Positions 35,605-44,942 of a stretch of DNA of 52,152 nucleotides are shown piece by piece (the stretch's first letter is position 1; every line of letters starts with the position of its first letter). The notes under the pieces were generated by a model. It searched no databases. It saw only the letters and a list, made by a program, of their open reading frames with translations, and was not told where the DNA came from. The position numbers were made by a program, and so were the translations under genes. The DNA comes from an uncultured Corynebacterium sp. (GTDB lineage: Bacteria; Actinomycetota; Actinomycetes; Mycobacteriales; Mycobacteriaceae), in NCBI RefSeq assembly GCF_945649885.1, contig NZ_CALZFS010000003.1:1-52152 (forward strand), read 5' to 3'.

Positions 35605-36351
35605 ATGGGTGATGAGGACTCCACCCCAGGTAGGCGTTCCAAATCTTACTCCCGTCAGGGCGCTGATGTCCGACCCAAGCAGGGAGGACACGGCATCAAC
35701 CTGGTGGGCACACTCATGGCAGCCGCTGACCGTGGCGCCGCGGTGGTCGATGGCTTGGTTGACTTCCGCCCGGAGGATCTCCGCGGATCCTTGCGACGGG
35801 GTAAAGAAGCCAACCTCATCGTCTTCGTGGTGGACACCTCAGGATCCATGGCGGCCCGTTCCCGAGTCCGTGCGGTGACCGGGGCGATCATGTCCATGCT
35901 CACTGATGCCTACCAACGCCGCGACAAGGTCGCCGTCATTGCTGTCAATGGAAACAAACCCACCCTGGTGCTGTCACCGACCAGCTCTGTGGACATGGCC
36001 CAGAAATCCCTGGACGCCATGCCCATGGGTGGACGCACCCCACTGGCAGAAGGCCTGATCATGGCCAAGGACCTGATGGAACGCGAACACCGCAGGGAAC
36101 CATCACGCCGTCCTCTGCTGGTGGTGATGACCGATGGTGAAGACACCTCCGATGCCGGTGAGCAAGGCATTGTCACCGCAGCCCGGACAGTGGTGAAATC
36201 AGGCCTGTCAGGAAACCTGGTCATTGACTGCGAAGGCCGTCTCAAGATCCGCAAGGAACGCGCAGCGGTCCTGGCTGAACTTCTCGGTGGGGTCTGCGTC
36301 AGACTCTCCGATATGAATGGTGACAACATCAAAACAGTCATCAACGCCTAG
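35605..36351 (+). CDS. chlD: Chelatase-like VWA protein (ChlD type)
   Basis: A protein of 248 aa. N-terminal basic segment with PGRRSKSYSRQGADV; VWA domain from about residue 70 with the MIDAS motif DTSGS (77-81), the Thr in GGRTPL, and MTDGED. It lies 19 bases after chlI in the +1 frame. The ATG has no Shine-Dalgarno. In-frame codons before the ATG read RVFKLNTMG, resembling the continuous linker of fused actinobacterial ChlID proteins, so a split by frameshift is likely. AAA+/VWA pairs act together in chelatases and in other MoxR-like assembly reactions. Confidence 0.88.
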   Translation: MGDEDSTPGRRSKSYSRQGADVRPKQGGHGINLVGTLMAAADRGAAVVDGLVDFRPEDLRGSLRRGKEANLIVFVVDTSGSMAARSRVRAVTGAIMSMLTDAYQRRDKVAVIAVNGNKPTLVLSPTSSVDMAQKSLDAMPMGGRTPLAEGLIMAKDLMEREHRREPSRRPLLVVMTDGEDTSDAGEQGIVTAARTVVKSGLSGNLVIDCEGRLKIRKERAAVLAELLGGVCVRLSDMNGDNIKTVINA

Positions 36352-36358
36352 ACAGCAC

Positions 36359-36403
36359 ACTGCCCAGGGGCATGTCTTTTTCACATGTTCCTGGACAGTT
36401 TTT
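36359..36403. terminator. Bidirectional terminator between chlD and yaaA
   Basis: An imperfect stem of about 17 bp (outer ACTG/CAGT at 36359-36362 and 36396-36399, inner CCAGG/CCTGG and CATGT/ACATG) with loop CTTTTTC is followed by five T residues on the plus strand. It lies between convergent genes. Confidence 0.85.
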
Positions 36404-36418
36404 CTGACTCTCACAGAG

Positions 36419-37168
36419 TTAGACCACCAGCGTCAGCGTTTCCTTCACCTTCGGGTTGACCTCGGCAGAGATCTCCACCGTCATGCCTGTTTCCCGGGCA
36501 ATATCAGCCACCTCTGCAGCAGAGGTGGCCTCACACGGAGACATCGCCAACACACGGGCCAACTGCCCCTTGTAATGCTTATTGAAGTGACTGACCACCC
36601 TCCGGGAGCCATCCTCCATGACTGATTCCACCCGGACCGTCACCGCCTCAGGAACCCGACCCAACTGCTGGTAGGTGCCGCTACGCAGATCAATGACCAA
36701 CCCATCAACCCCAGCAAGGGCAGAGGTGATTGACTTACCCCACCGTGCCTTCATCGTGGGCAGCGAACCCTGTGCATCCGGAAGCTTGGTGCCACCGGAG
36801 AGACGGTAATGCGGAATGGAATCCCCGGCATGCACAACCCCAAACAGCGCAGAGCCAATGACAAGACGGTCCAGCGCCTCCGACCCAAGCGTGGATGCGT
36901 CCAAGGCGTCGAAAAGCACACCGGAATACCGCAGCACCGCAGGCATCGTAGGTGCCGTCAGCAACTCCGTGTTGGCCACCGCTTCAGCACGCAACTTCTC
37001 AGAAATGCCCAGGATCGGCAGTGCCTGCTCAGGGGAGAGCCTCATCAGATCAACAATGATGGATTCCCGCGCCGGGTTGAGATCAGTGAAGCTCAGCGAT
37101 GCAAGATCCAGCGGAGCGCCGGTGCCTCCGGGAGTTTTGGTTTCTGAAGGGGGCAGGAGAATCAACAT
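36419..37168 (-). CDS. yaaA: YaaA family peroxide-stress protein
   Basis: A protein of 249 aa from the ATG at 37168, giving the canonical MLILLPPSETK start; TACGCT (plus 37176-37181) ends 7 bases upstream, suggesting leaderless expression. In E. coli YaaA lowers free iron during H2O2 stress and binds DNA. Seen: LPPSETK, YSGVLFDALD, ALFGVVHAGDSIPHYRL, DLRSGTYQ and FNKHYKG, all characteristic. Confidence 0.92.
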   Translation of the reverse strand: MLILLPPSETKTPGGTGAPLDLASLSFTDLNPARESIIVDLMRLSPEQALPILGISEKLRAEAVANTELLTAPTMPAVLRYSGVLFDALDASTLGSEALDRLVIGSALFGVVHAGDSIPHYRLSGGTKLPDAQGSLPTMKARWGKSITSALAGVDGLVIDLRSGTYQQLGRVPEAVTVRVESVMEDGSRRVVSHFNKHYKGQLARVLAMSPCEATSAAEVADIARETGMTVEISAEVNPKVKETLTLVV

Positions 37169-37530
37169 GAGTATCAGCGTACAAAGCACATGTGAGCAGC
37201 TAAACCCCGGGGGTTGATCCGGGCACTGTGTTGAATCTACCCACCTGAGAGAAGAAGCTCTGCAGAAAATATCATTTAAGCTGGGTAAATATAATTTTCA
37301 GGAAGCAGAACTCAGAAAAAATCCCTGCGATGACTCTTCCCGATGAGGCAACTCTCAGGGGCAGCTTCGCGCAATTAGACATAGGGGGTAGCATTTGCAG
37401 AGGTAGGCAGTGTGTTCAGACCCCTGCCGGAGCTATAACAATCTGGCAGCAAATAAGGTCCGCTTTTTATGGATTCTTCAAACCCTGCCCCAAGCGGACA
37501 AGCCCAGTTGAAGGGGTATATTTTACACTT
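37169..37530. promoter_or_regulatory. Divergent yaaA/proS control region
   Basis: This 362-base gap has a consensus TATAAT at 37290-37295, an 8-bp inverted repeat GTCCGCTT/AAGCGGAC (37458-37465 and 37492-37499) and, for proS, TATATT at 37517-37522 ending 8 bases before its ATG. A transcript from the 37290 box would give a leader of about 230 bases with several possible stems. No protein-coding signal is convincing here. Confidence 0.4.
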
Positions 37531-39297
37531 ATGATTACACGTCTTTCCACGCTCTTCCTGCGCACCCTGCGCGAAGACCCTGCGGATGCAGAAGTTCCGA
37601 GCCACAAGCTCCTCGTCCGTGCCGGCTTTATCCGCCGTGTAGCGCCGGGTGTCTATTCCTGGCTTCCGCTCGGACTGCGTGCCCTGCGCAACATTGAAAA
37701 TGTTGTGCGCGAAGAGATGAACGCCATCGGTGGACAGGAACTCCTATTCCCGGGCCTGCTTCCCCGTGAGCCTTATGAGACCACCGATCGCTGGACCGAA
37801 TACGGTGATGAGCTGTTCCGTCTCAAGGACCGCAAGGGAGCTGACTATCTCCTGGGCCCGACACATGAGGAGATGTTCACCGCAACGGTGAAGGACCTGT
37901 ACAACTCCTACAAGGACTTCCCGGTCACCCTGTTTCAGATTCAGACCAAGTACCGTGATGAAGCACGCCCACGCGCCGGCATCCTCCGCGGCCGTGAGTT
38001 CGTGATGAAGGATTCCTACTCTTTCGACATGACTGATGCAGGACTCGAGGAGTCCTATGCCCGCCACCGTGCGGCCTACCAGCGCATTCTTGATCGTCTG
38101 GGCGTGGAATACGTCATCTGTCAGGCAACATCCGGAGCCATGGGTGGATCTGCATCCGAGGAATTCCTGGCGGTATCCGCCAACGGTGAGGACACCTTCG
38201 TCCGCTCCACCGGGGGCGACTACGCAGCCAACGTTGAAGCTGTGGTGACCCAGCCAGGTAAGGAACGCTCCATCGAAGGTCTTCCTGAGGCTGTTGTTCA
38301 TGAGACCCCGGTATCGGAAACCATCGAGGCACTCGTCGAGTGGGCCAACTCCATCGGTGTCGAGGTCAACGGCGACAAGGTTGAGGCTGCAGACACCCTG
38401 AAGTGTATCGTGGTCAAAACCCGCGAACCAGGCGCTGAGGACTGGGAACTCACCGGCATCCTGATCCCAGGTGACCGCGAAGTGGACATGAAGCGTCTCG
38501 AGGCTTCACTGGAGCCTGCTGAGGTTGAGCTCGCGGTGGAATCTGATTTTATCAAGCACCCATTCCTGGTCAAGGGCTACGTCGGTCCGGTTGGTTTGGC
38601 TAAGAACGGCATCCGTGTCTTGGCTGACCCACGCGTGGTCACCGGAACCTCCTGGATCACCGGTGCTGACGCCAAGGAACGTCACGTTGTCGGCCTGGTT
38701 GTCGGCCGTGACTTCACCCCGGATGGTTTTGTGGAAGCAGCAGAGATCAAGGAAGGCGACCCCGCGCCTGAGGGACAAGGCGAACTGACCCTGGCCCGCG
38801 GCATCGAGGTGGGTCATATCTTCCAGCTCGGTCGCAAGTACACCGAAGCCTTCGATGTCCAGATCCTGGATGAAAATGGCAAACGTGCCGTCCCCACCAT
38901 GGGTTCCTACGGCATCGGTGTCTCCCGTCTGTTGGCAGTACTCGCCGAGCAGCGTTTCGACGGCGCAGGCCTCAACTGGCCGGTCAACGTCGCACCATTT
39001 CAGGTGCACGTCGTTGCAGCCAATAAGGACGCCGCAGCCATTGAGGCAGCTGAGCGCTATGCCACAGAGCTGTCCCAGGCCGGCATCGAGGTGCTTTTCG
39101 ACGACCGTGCCAAGGTCAGCCCTGGTGTGAAGTTCAAGGACTCCGAGCTCCTGGGTATGCCTTATGCCCTGATCTTGGGCCGTGGCTACGCCGAAGGCAA
39201 GGTTGAACTCCGTGTCCGCGGTGGCGAGAAGACAGAGCTTGATATCGACGAGGCTGTCGAGCACATCGTCAAGCTGGTTCGGGAGAACCGCGCTTAA
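37531..39297 (+). CDS. proS: Prolyl-tRNA synthetase
   Basis: A protein of 588 aa, the length of the bacterial-type enzyme with the editing (INS) domain. The start at 37531 gives [21 protein letters not shown], the family N-terminus; upstream in-frame codons to 37330 do not belong. Class II motifs: motif 1 around [19 protein letters not shown], motif 2 [22 protein letters not shown], motif 3 [12 protein letters not shown] near residue 455; the insertion domain (about 225-410) includes the GGSASEEF segment. It charges tRNA-Pro. Probably leaderless. Confidence 0.97.
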   Translation: MITRLSTLFLRTLREDPADAEVPSHKLLVRAGFIRRVAPGVYSWLPLGLRALRNIENVVREEMNAIGGQELLFPGLLPREPYETTDRWTEYGDELFRLKDRKGADYLLGPTHEEMFTATVKDLYNSYKDFPVTLFQIQTKYRDEARPRAGILRGREFVMKDSYSFDMTDAGLEESYARHRAAYQRILDRLGVEYVICQATSGAMGGSASEEFLAVSANGEDTFVRSTGGDYAANVEAVVTQPGKERSIEGLPEAVVHETPVSETIEALVEWANSIGVEVNGDKVEAADTLKCIVVKTREPGAEDWELTGILIPGDREVDMKRLEASLEPAEVELAVESDFIKHPFLVKGYVGPVGLAKNGIRVLADPRVVTGTSWITGADAKERHVVGLVVGRDFTPDGFVEAAEIKEGDPAPEGQGELTLARGIEVGHIFQLGRKYTEAFDVQILDENGKRAVPTMGSYGIGVSRLLAVLAEQRFDGAGLNWPVNVAPFQVHVVAANKDAAAIEAAERYATELSQAGIEVLFDDRAKVSPGVKFKDSELLGMPYALILGRGYAEGKVELRVRGGEKTELDIDEAVEHIVKLVRENRA

Positions 39298-39321
39298 AGT
39301 CTCTACGTCCCCGCTCAGAAC

Positions 39322-39362
39322 AGAACACCCGTTCACCTCCATAGGAGGGGAACGGGTGTTCT
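39322..39362. terminator. Bidirectional terminator between proS and the opp operon
   Basis: A perfect 13-bp stem AGAACACCCGTTC/GAACGGGTGTTCT (39322-39334 with 39350-39362), with further pairing CCTCC/GGAGG inside, lies between convergent genes. Confidence 0.85.
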
Positions 39363-39384
39363 CGATCTTATCGCCAGAAAGGAC

Positions 39385-41133
39385 CTAACCTAGGTTGAGG
39401 TTCTCCCCGGTGCCCAGTTCAATACCCAGACCAGGCACAGAAGTGATGAGATTATGGGTGTATTCCTCGCGGGGATTGTTGAAGATGTCATCGGTGGCAC
39501 CAGCTTCAACAACACGGCCCTGCTGCATGACCACCACATCATCAGCGGTCTGACGAACCACCGCCAGGTCATGGGTGATGAACAGGTAGGTCAGATCCAG
39601 GTCATGCTGCAGTTCAGCAAGGAGTTTGAGGATTTGGTTCTGCACCAGCACATCCAGTGCAGAGACTGCCTCATCCAGCACGATCACCTCTGGATCAAGT
39701 GCGAGTGCACGGGCGATCGCGATGCGCTGACGCTGACCACCAGACAGTTCATTGGGATAACGTCGCATGGCAGAACGAGGCATGGACACCATGTCCAATA
39801 GTTCAGCAACACGCTTTTCCCGTGCCTTGCGGTCACCACCGACCTTGTGGATCACCAGTGGTTCTTCGATACACCGGTAGATCGAATACATCGGATCCAG
39901 GGAACCATAGGGATTCTGGAAGACCACCTGCAGCTTACGACGCATGTTGAACAGGTCTTTATTGCTCAGGGTGGACAGATCCGTGCCGTTATAGAGCACC
40001 TGGCCGCTGGTGGGATCAAGAAGGTTCAGAACCATGTTCGCCACCGTGGACTTGCCCGAACCGGATTCACCCACCAGTGCGGTCGTGGTGCCCTTGCGGA
40101 CATAGAAGGAGACATCGTCAACAGCTTTGAGTGTTTTCTTCGCACCCTTGGCACCACGGATGTTGAATTCCTTGGTGAGGTTTTTGACCTCAATGACGCG
40201 TTCCTCATGGGTCTTGTCAGCAGTGTCACCAGAGGTGGCGGTGAGCAGCTCGCTGGATTCAATACCCTTTTCCTGGGCACTGCGGATACGTGCAGAAGCC
40301 AGGGAGGGGGCAGCCGCAACCAGTCGCCTGGTGTACGGATGTTGGGGGTTGCGCAGGATATCCAGTGAAGGTCCGGATTCCACGATGCGTCCACGGTGCA
40401 TCACCACCAGGTGTTCTGCACGTTCAGCGGCCAGACCCAGATCGTGGGTGATGAACAGAACTGCTGTACCCAGCTCCTTGGTCAGACCGTCCAGATGATC
40501 GAGGATCTGGCGCTGGACTGTCACATCAAGGGCAGAGGTGGGTTCATCGGCGATGAGCAGTTTGGGGCGTGCCGCCAGTCCGATGCCGATCAGCGCACGC
40601 TGGCGCATACCACCGGAGAACTCATGTGGATACTGCTTGGCGCGTCGTTCCGCATCGGGCAGACCGGCTTCCTCCAGAAGCTCAGCCACCCGCTTGTCCA
40701 TTTCGGAACCGGAGACAACATTGTTAGCCCGCAGAGATTCCTTGACCTGCGAACCGATCTTCCATACCGGGTTCAGGTTGGTCATCGGATCCTGTGGGAC
40801 AAGACCGATCTCTGAACCGCGGTACTTCTGCATCTGCTTGTTGGAAAGCCTGGTGATGTCAGCACCTTCGAAGAAGATGCTGCCGCTGGTGACTTTTCCG
40901 GTACCGGGCAGCAGTCCGATGATGGACATCGCAGTGGTGGACTTACCGGATCCGGACTCGCCGACGATGGCCACCGACTGTCCGGGGTAGATGGTCAGGT
41001 TGGCACCGCGGACGGCATTGACCACACCGGTGGAACTGGTGAAGGAGATTTCCAGATCACGCAGTTCCAGCAGAGGAGTATCGCCGACGTGGTCAGGGGT
41101 GTTCTCAGAAATGGCTGGGTTGTGGTTGCTCAT
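39385..41133 (-). CDS. Peptide ABC transporter ATPase with two fused nucleotide-binding domains
   Basis: A protein of 582 aa: DppD-like domain at about 15-300 and DppF-like domain at about 310-575. Each has Walker A GESGSGKST, the signature (EFSGGMRQR and ELSGGQRQR) and Walker B (LLIADEPTSALD and VIVLDEAVSALD). The fused form replaces separate OppD/OppF proteins. The ATG at 41133 overlaps the end of the permease gene by 4 bases, so the operon is translationally coupled. Energy coupling for oligopeptide or dipeptide import is inferred from the operon. Confidence 0.93.
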   Translation of the reverse strand: MSNHNPAISENTPDHVGDTPLLELRDLEISFTSSTGVVNAVRGANLTIYPGQSVAIVGESGSGKSTTAMSIIGLLPGTGKVTSGSIFFEGADITRLSNKQMQKYRGSEIGLVPQDPMTNLNPVWKIGSQVKESLRANNVVSGSEMDKRVAELLEEAGLPDAERRAKQYPHEFSGGMRQRALIGIGLAARPKLLIADEPTSALDVTVQRQILDHLDGLTKELGTAVLFITHDLGLAAERAEHLVVMHRGRIVESGPSLDILRNPQHPYTRRLVAAAPSLASARIRSAQEKGIESSELLTATSGDTADKTHEERVIEVKNLTKEFNIRGAKGAKKTLKAVDDVSFYVRKGTTTALVGESGSGKSTVANMVLNLLDPTSGQVLYNGTDLSTLSNKDLFNMRRKLQVVFQNPYGSLDPMYSIYRCIEEPLVIHKVGGDRKAREKRVAELLDMVSMPRSAMRRYPNELSGGQRQRIAIARALALDPEVIVLDEAVSALDVLVQNQILKLLAELQHDLDLTYLFITHDLAVVRQTADDVVVMQQGRVVEAGATDDIFNNPREEYTHNLITSVPGLGIELGTGENLNLG

Positions 41134-42164
41134 CGCTTCCTCTCCTTCGGATCAAGAGCATCGCGGACGACATCGCCCATCATGATGAAGCTCAAAACGG
41201 TCAGTGCCAGTGCCATGGCGGGGTAGAAGAGAACCATGGGCTGTGTGCGCAGCGAGGTCTGTGCCTTGGCAATATCAGCACCCCAGGAGACGATGCTCGG
41301 CGGTAGCCCGATTCCCAGGAACGAGAGTGTTGCCTCAGCAACGATGAAGGTACCCAGTGCCACGGTGGCGTATACGATGATCGGCGCTGCCGCATTCGGC
41401 ATGATGTGGGAGAGCAGTTGCTTGGTCTTGGAAGCACCCAGTGCACGTGCTGAGGTGACAAACTCCTCGTTCTTCACAGACATCACGGCACCACGGGTGA
41501 TACGTGCGATATTGGTCCAGCCGAATAGGCCGAGGACCAGGATCACCGTGATGATGGTGCGGTGCTCCTTGAATACCTGCATGACGACGATGGCGGCCAG
41601 TACCAGTGGAATGGCGAAGAACATGTCGGTGACGCGGGAGAGAATCGTGTCCACCCAGCCACCGAGGAAGCCAGCCAGGGCACCGAAGACGGTACCGATC
41701 AGCACTACCAGCAAGGTGGTGAGAACGCCCACGGCCACGGAGGCGCGTGCACCGTAGACGGTGCGGGCGAAGATATCGCAGCCCTGACGGTCAAAGCCGA
41801 AGGGGTGACCGGGCTGCGGGCCATCAAGGGAATTGGACAGCACACAGTACTGCGGATCTGTAGAGGTGAACAGTTGTGGCACCAGAGCCAGGGCCAACGC
41901 CAGCAGGATCAGAACGGAGGACACCCAAAACAGTGGTCGACCACGCAGGTCACGCCAGGCCTCACCCCACATGGAAGTTGGTGCGGAGTTATCAGCAACG
42001 GCATCAACAGCACCGAGACCGGTTTCATCAGTATCGGCGATGAAATGTTCCTGGCCGGGGCGGACGAGTGCTTCGCCGCGGCCTTCGGGGAAGAAGAGTG
42101 CGTTCTCGTTTGTCTTATCGTCTTGACCGAACGCCTTGTTGGTGTGGAATTCATTGTTAGACAT
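41130..42164 (-). CDS. Peptide ABC transporter permease (DppC/OppC type)
   Basis: A protein of 344 aa. A cytoplasmic N-terminus of ~70 residues, one helix near 80-100, then five helices with the EAA-loop region VTSARALGASKTKQLLSHIMPNA. It is coupled at both ends: it overlaps DppB by 8 bases and the ATPase gene by 4. It forms the channel with the DppB-type partner. Confidence 0.92.
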   Translation of the reverse strand: MSNNEFHTNKAFGQDDKTNENALFFPEGRGEALVRPGQEHFIADTDETGLGAVDAVADNSAPTSMWGEAWRDLRGRPLFWVSSVLILLALALALVPQLFTSTDPQYCVLSNSLDGPQPGHPFGFDRQGCDIFARTVYGARASVAVGVLTTLLVVLIGTVFGALAGFLGGWVDTILSRVTDMFFAIPLVLAAIVVMQVFKEHRTIITVILVLGLFGWTNIARITRGAVMSVKNEEFVTSARALGASKTKQLLSHIMPNAAAPIIVYATVALGTFIVAEATLSFLGIGLPPSIVSWGADIAKAQTSLRTQPMVLFYPAMALALTVLSFIMMGDVVRDALDPKERKR

Positions 42165-43083
42165 AGCGAATCCTCGGATCGAGCACGGCGTAGATCAGGT
42201 CTACGAGGAGGTTGGCGATGATATAGACGATCACCAGGACTGTGACGATGGAGACCACGGTGGTGGGTTCACCCTTGAGAATGGCCTGGTACAGGGTTCC
42301 GCCGACACCGTTGATGCCGAAGATACCCTCGGTGACAATCGCGCCACCCATGAGTGCTCCCAGGTCAGCGCCCAGGAAGGTGGCAACCGGGATCAATGAA
42401 TTTCGCAGGATGTGGCGGTTCATCACCGTGAAGTTGCTCATGCCCTTGGCACGTGCGGTACGCACATAGTCGGCACGGAGGTTCTCACTGACGGATTGTC
42501 TGGTTAGACGGAGCACATAGGCAAAGGACACGGCGCCGAGAACAAAGGCTGGCATGAGTAGGGAAGTGAAGGACTCATTGGATCCGACTGTGACTGGCAG
42601 AAGACCCCATTGCACGCCCACCAGAAACTGCAGCACGAAGCCGATGACGAAGGTGGGGACCGCGATGACAACCAGGGATAGCACCAAGACGGTGGAGTCG
42701 AAGAAACCGCCGCGGCGCATACCGGCGTAGACACCGAAGCCGATACCGAAGACTGCTTCGAAGGCCAGGGCCATCAGGGCAAGTTTGATGGTGACCGGGA
42801 AGGCATTGGCCATGACATCAAGAACCGGCTGTCCAGAGAAGGTGGTTCCGAAGTCCAGAACGAAGATGCCCTTGATGTACAGCAGGTACTGCATCAGGAA
42901 AGGCTTGTCCAGATTGTATTCCTCGCGGATTCGCTGAGCTGCGGCCTCGGTAAGACCACGGTCACCGCCGAGTGCCTGGACTGGATCACCAGGCATGAGG
43001 AACACAAGTGCGTAGATCAGCAGGGTTGCTCCGAAGAAGACCGGAATCATCTGGAGCAATCGCCGCCCGACATAACGAAGCAT
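42157..43083 (-). CDS. Peptide ABC transporter permease (DppB/OppB type)
   Basis: A protein of 308 aa with six helices and the family start MLRYVGRRLLQMIPVFFG. LMPGDPVQALGG is the OppB N-terminal periplasmic motif; the EAA loop is YVRTARAKGMSNFTVMNRHILRN. First permease of the operon, 251 bases after the binding-protein gene. Confidence 0.93.
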   Translation of the reverse strand: MLRYVGRRLLQMIPVFFGATLLIYALVFLMPGDPVQALGGDRGLTEAAAQRIREEYNLDKPFLMQYLLYIKGIFVLDFGTTFSGQPVLDVMANAFPVTIKLALMALAFEAVFGIGFGVYAGMRRGGFFDSTVLVLSLVVIAVPTFVIGFVLQFLVGVQWGLLPVTVGSNESFTSLLMPAFVLGAVSFAYVLRLTRQSVSENLRADYVRTARAKGMSNFTVMNRHILRNSLIPVATFLGADLGALMGGAIVTEGIFGINGVGGTLYQAILKGEPTTVVSIVTVLVIVYIIANLLVDLIYAVLDPRIRYV

Positions 43084-43250
43084 GAGCGTGGGTGTCCTTG
43101 CTTGTGTTGGGGTGGATGAGAGAAAGGGATGGAAATTATTGAAAGCTAGTTGCTGTGTAGCTTCCTCATCCCACTGAGGAGATTACATCTGTGGATGCCT
43201 TCCTCAGCGGGAAAAGCTAAACCACACGGAAATGTTCTTATGACAACCGA

Positions 43251-43310
43251 AAGGCCCAGGGGTTGGTAGTTGCTGTCCTGGGCCTTAGGGCGGCTTGATT
43301 GAATCAAGCC
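43251..43310 (-). terminator. Hairpins between the binding-protein and permease genes
   Basis: Just past the binding-protein stop on the minus strand there are two stems: a 9-bp stem with a 1-base centre, GGCTTGATT/AATCAAGCC (43292-43310), and a 10-bp stem AAGGCCCAGG/CCTGGGCCTT (43251-43260 with 43277-43286). No long U-run follows. They probably lower expression of the permeases relative to the binding protein, or stabilise the upstream mRNA 3' end. Confidence 0.65.
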
Positions 43311-43334
43311 TGTTCACCGATGGTTTTTAAGATC

Positions 43335-44942
43335 TTACTTCTTGGTGATCTGGAAGTAGGCAGGTTGGGAATTCCACATGAATTCGACGTTGTCGACATT
43401 GTTGGAGTAGCCACCGACTGCATTCTGATACCAGGTCGGGATGACTGGAAGGTCTTGCAGCAGGATCTCCTGTGCTTCGTTGTAGAGGGCGCTTGCTTGC
43501 TCAGAGTCATCAGCATTTGCGGCCTCGGAGAGCTTGGCATCGAAGTCAGGGTTGGAGTAGTCGCCGTCGTTGGAACCTGCACCGGTGCCGTACAGAGGGC
43601 CGAGGAAATTACCCATGGATGGGTAGTCGGCCTGCCAGCCGGTACGGAATGCTCCGTCGATGGTGCGGTTGGTCACGTCATCGCGCAGGGACTTGAAGTC
43701 TGGGTAGGGGTTGCCCAGAGCATCAATCCCAAGGGTGTTGCGGATGGAGTTAGCAACAGCATCAACCCAGGCCTGGTGGCCACCGTCAGCGTTATAGGAG
43801 ATGGTGAACTCACCGCTCCATGGCGCGATCTCGTCGGCTTCAGCCCACAGTTCCTTCGCGCGCTCTGGATCATATTCCAGAACCTCGGCGCCCTCAAGGG
43901 AACCGGAGTGCCCGTCGATGACCGGGGAGGTGAAGTCGGTTGCCGGGGTGCGGGTGCCTTCGAAGATGGTCTCAGTGATCTCTTCCCGGTTGACAGCCAT
44001 GGACAGTGCCTGGCGGCGCAGGCTGCCTTCCTCGCCGGAGAAGTGCTCGAGGCTCTCCGGGATGGTGAAGGTCTGAACCACAGCAGAAGGCTGGTTGATG
44101 GAGCGGCCCTCGAGCTCATCCTCATAGTTGCTGAATGCAGAATCCGGGATGGTATCCAGAACATCCAGGTTGTCAGAGAGCAGATCCGCATAGGCGGAAT
44201 CGAAGGTCGGGTAGAAGACGAACTTCACGCCGTCATTCTGTGCGGCACGGCCACCGTCATAGTCCTCATTCGGGACGATGATGGCATCCTGCTGGTGGTT
44301 CCACTCAGCCAGCTTGTAGGGGCCGTTACTGACAGGGTTTTCACCGAAGGCATCCATGTCATCAAAGGCGGACTCAGGCAGTGGGTAGAACGCGGAGTAT
44401 CCCAGACGCAGTGGGAAGTCAGCCTCAGGCTGGATCAGCTCGATGGTGAAGGTGGTGTCATCGACAACCTCGAGACCCTCCATGGATTCCACTCCCTCTT
44501 CATAGCCGAGAATCGGCTCGAAGAAGTAGGAGGAGAGCATGGAGTTGGCCACAGCGTAGTTCCAGGCATCAACGAAGCTGTTGGCGGTGACCGGAGTGCC
44601 ATCAGTGAAGGTCTGGCCCTCCTTCAGGGTCACACGGTAGGTCTTCTCACCTTCAAGCTCAATAGATTCCGCGAGATCGTTTTCTACTGAACCATCAACG
44701 GTGTAGTAGACGAGGCCGGCGAAGATGGAATCGACGATACGCCCGCCACCCACCTCATTGGTGTTGGCTGGAACCAGTGGGTTCTGTGGCTCGGTGCCAT
44801 TGACAACAACGTAGTTGTCGCCGCCGGAACCTGCCTCACCATTTGCGCTGCTGGAATCGGAATCCGAATCTGAGGAGCACGCCGCGAGGCTGAGCGCCAG
44901 CGCCGCTGCCGTGGTGACGGCAAGAGACTTCTTCAAAGTCAT
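43335..44942 (-). CDS. Peptide ABC transporter substrate-binding lipoprotein
   Basis: A protein of 535 aa from the ATG at 44942 (GGAGGT upstream). Signal peptide with lipobox LAAC and lipidated Cys at about residue 22, followed by a Ser/Asp linker. SBP_bac_5 (family 5) domain throughout: VNGTEPQNPLVPANT, FTDGTPVTANSFVDAWNY and FRTGWQADYPSMGNF. It should bind oligopeptides outside the membrane and deliver them to the two permeases. First gene of the operon. Confidence 0.93.
   Translation of the reverse strand: MTLKKSLAVTTAAALALSLAACSSDSDSDSSSANGEAGSGGDNYVVVNGTEPQNPLVPANTNEVGGGRIVDSIFAGLVYYTVDGSVENDLAESIELEGEKTYRVTLKEGQTFTDGTPVTANSFVDAWNYAVANSMLSSYFFEPILGYEEGVESMEGLEVVDDTTFTIELIQPEADFPLRLGYSAFYPLPESAFDDMDAFGENPVSNGPYKLAEWNHQQDAIIVPNEDYDGGRAAQNDGVKFVFYPTFDSAYADLLSDNLDVLDTIPDSAFSNYEDELEGRSINQPSAVVQTFTIPESLEHFSGEEGSLRRQALSMAVNREEITETIFEGTRTPATDFTSPVIDGHSGSLEGAEVLEYDPERAKELWAEADEIAPWSGEFTISYNADGGHQAWVDAVANSIRNTLGIDALGNPYPDFKSLRDDVTNRTIDGAFRTGWQADYPSMGNFLGPLYGTGAGSNDGDYSNPDFDAKLSEAANADDSEQASALYNEAQEILLQDLPVIPTWYQNAVGGYSNNVDNVEFMWNSQPAYFQITKK

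Noticed and set aside
43299..44690. A plus-strand frame of 463 codons across the peptide-binding protein gene
   Set aside because: It is the reverse of a clear SBP_bac_5 lipoprotein gene with signal peptide, lipobox and Shine-Dalgarno; the plus-strand frame has none of these.
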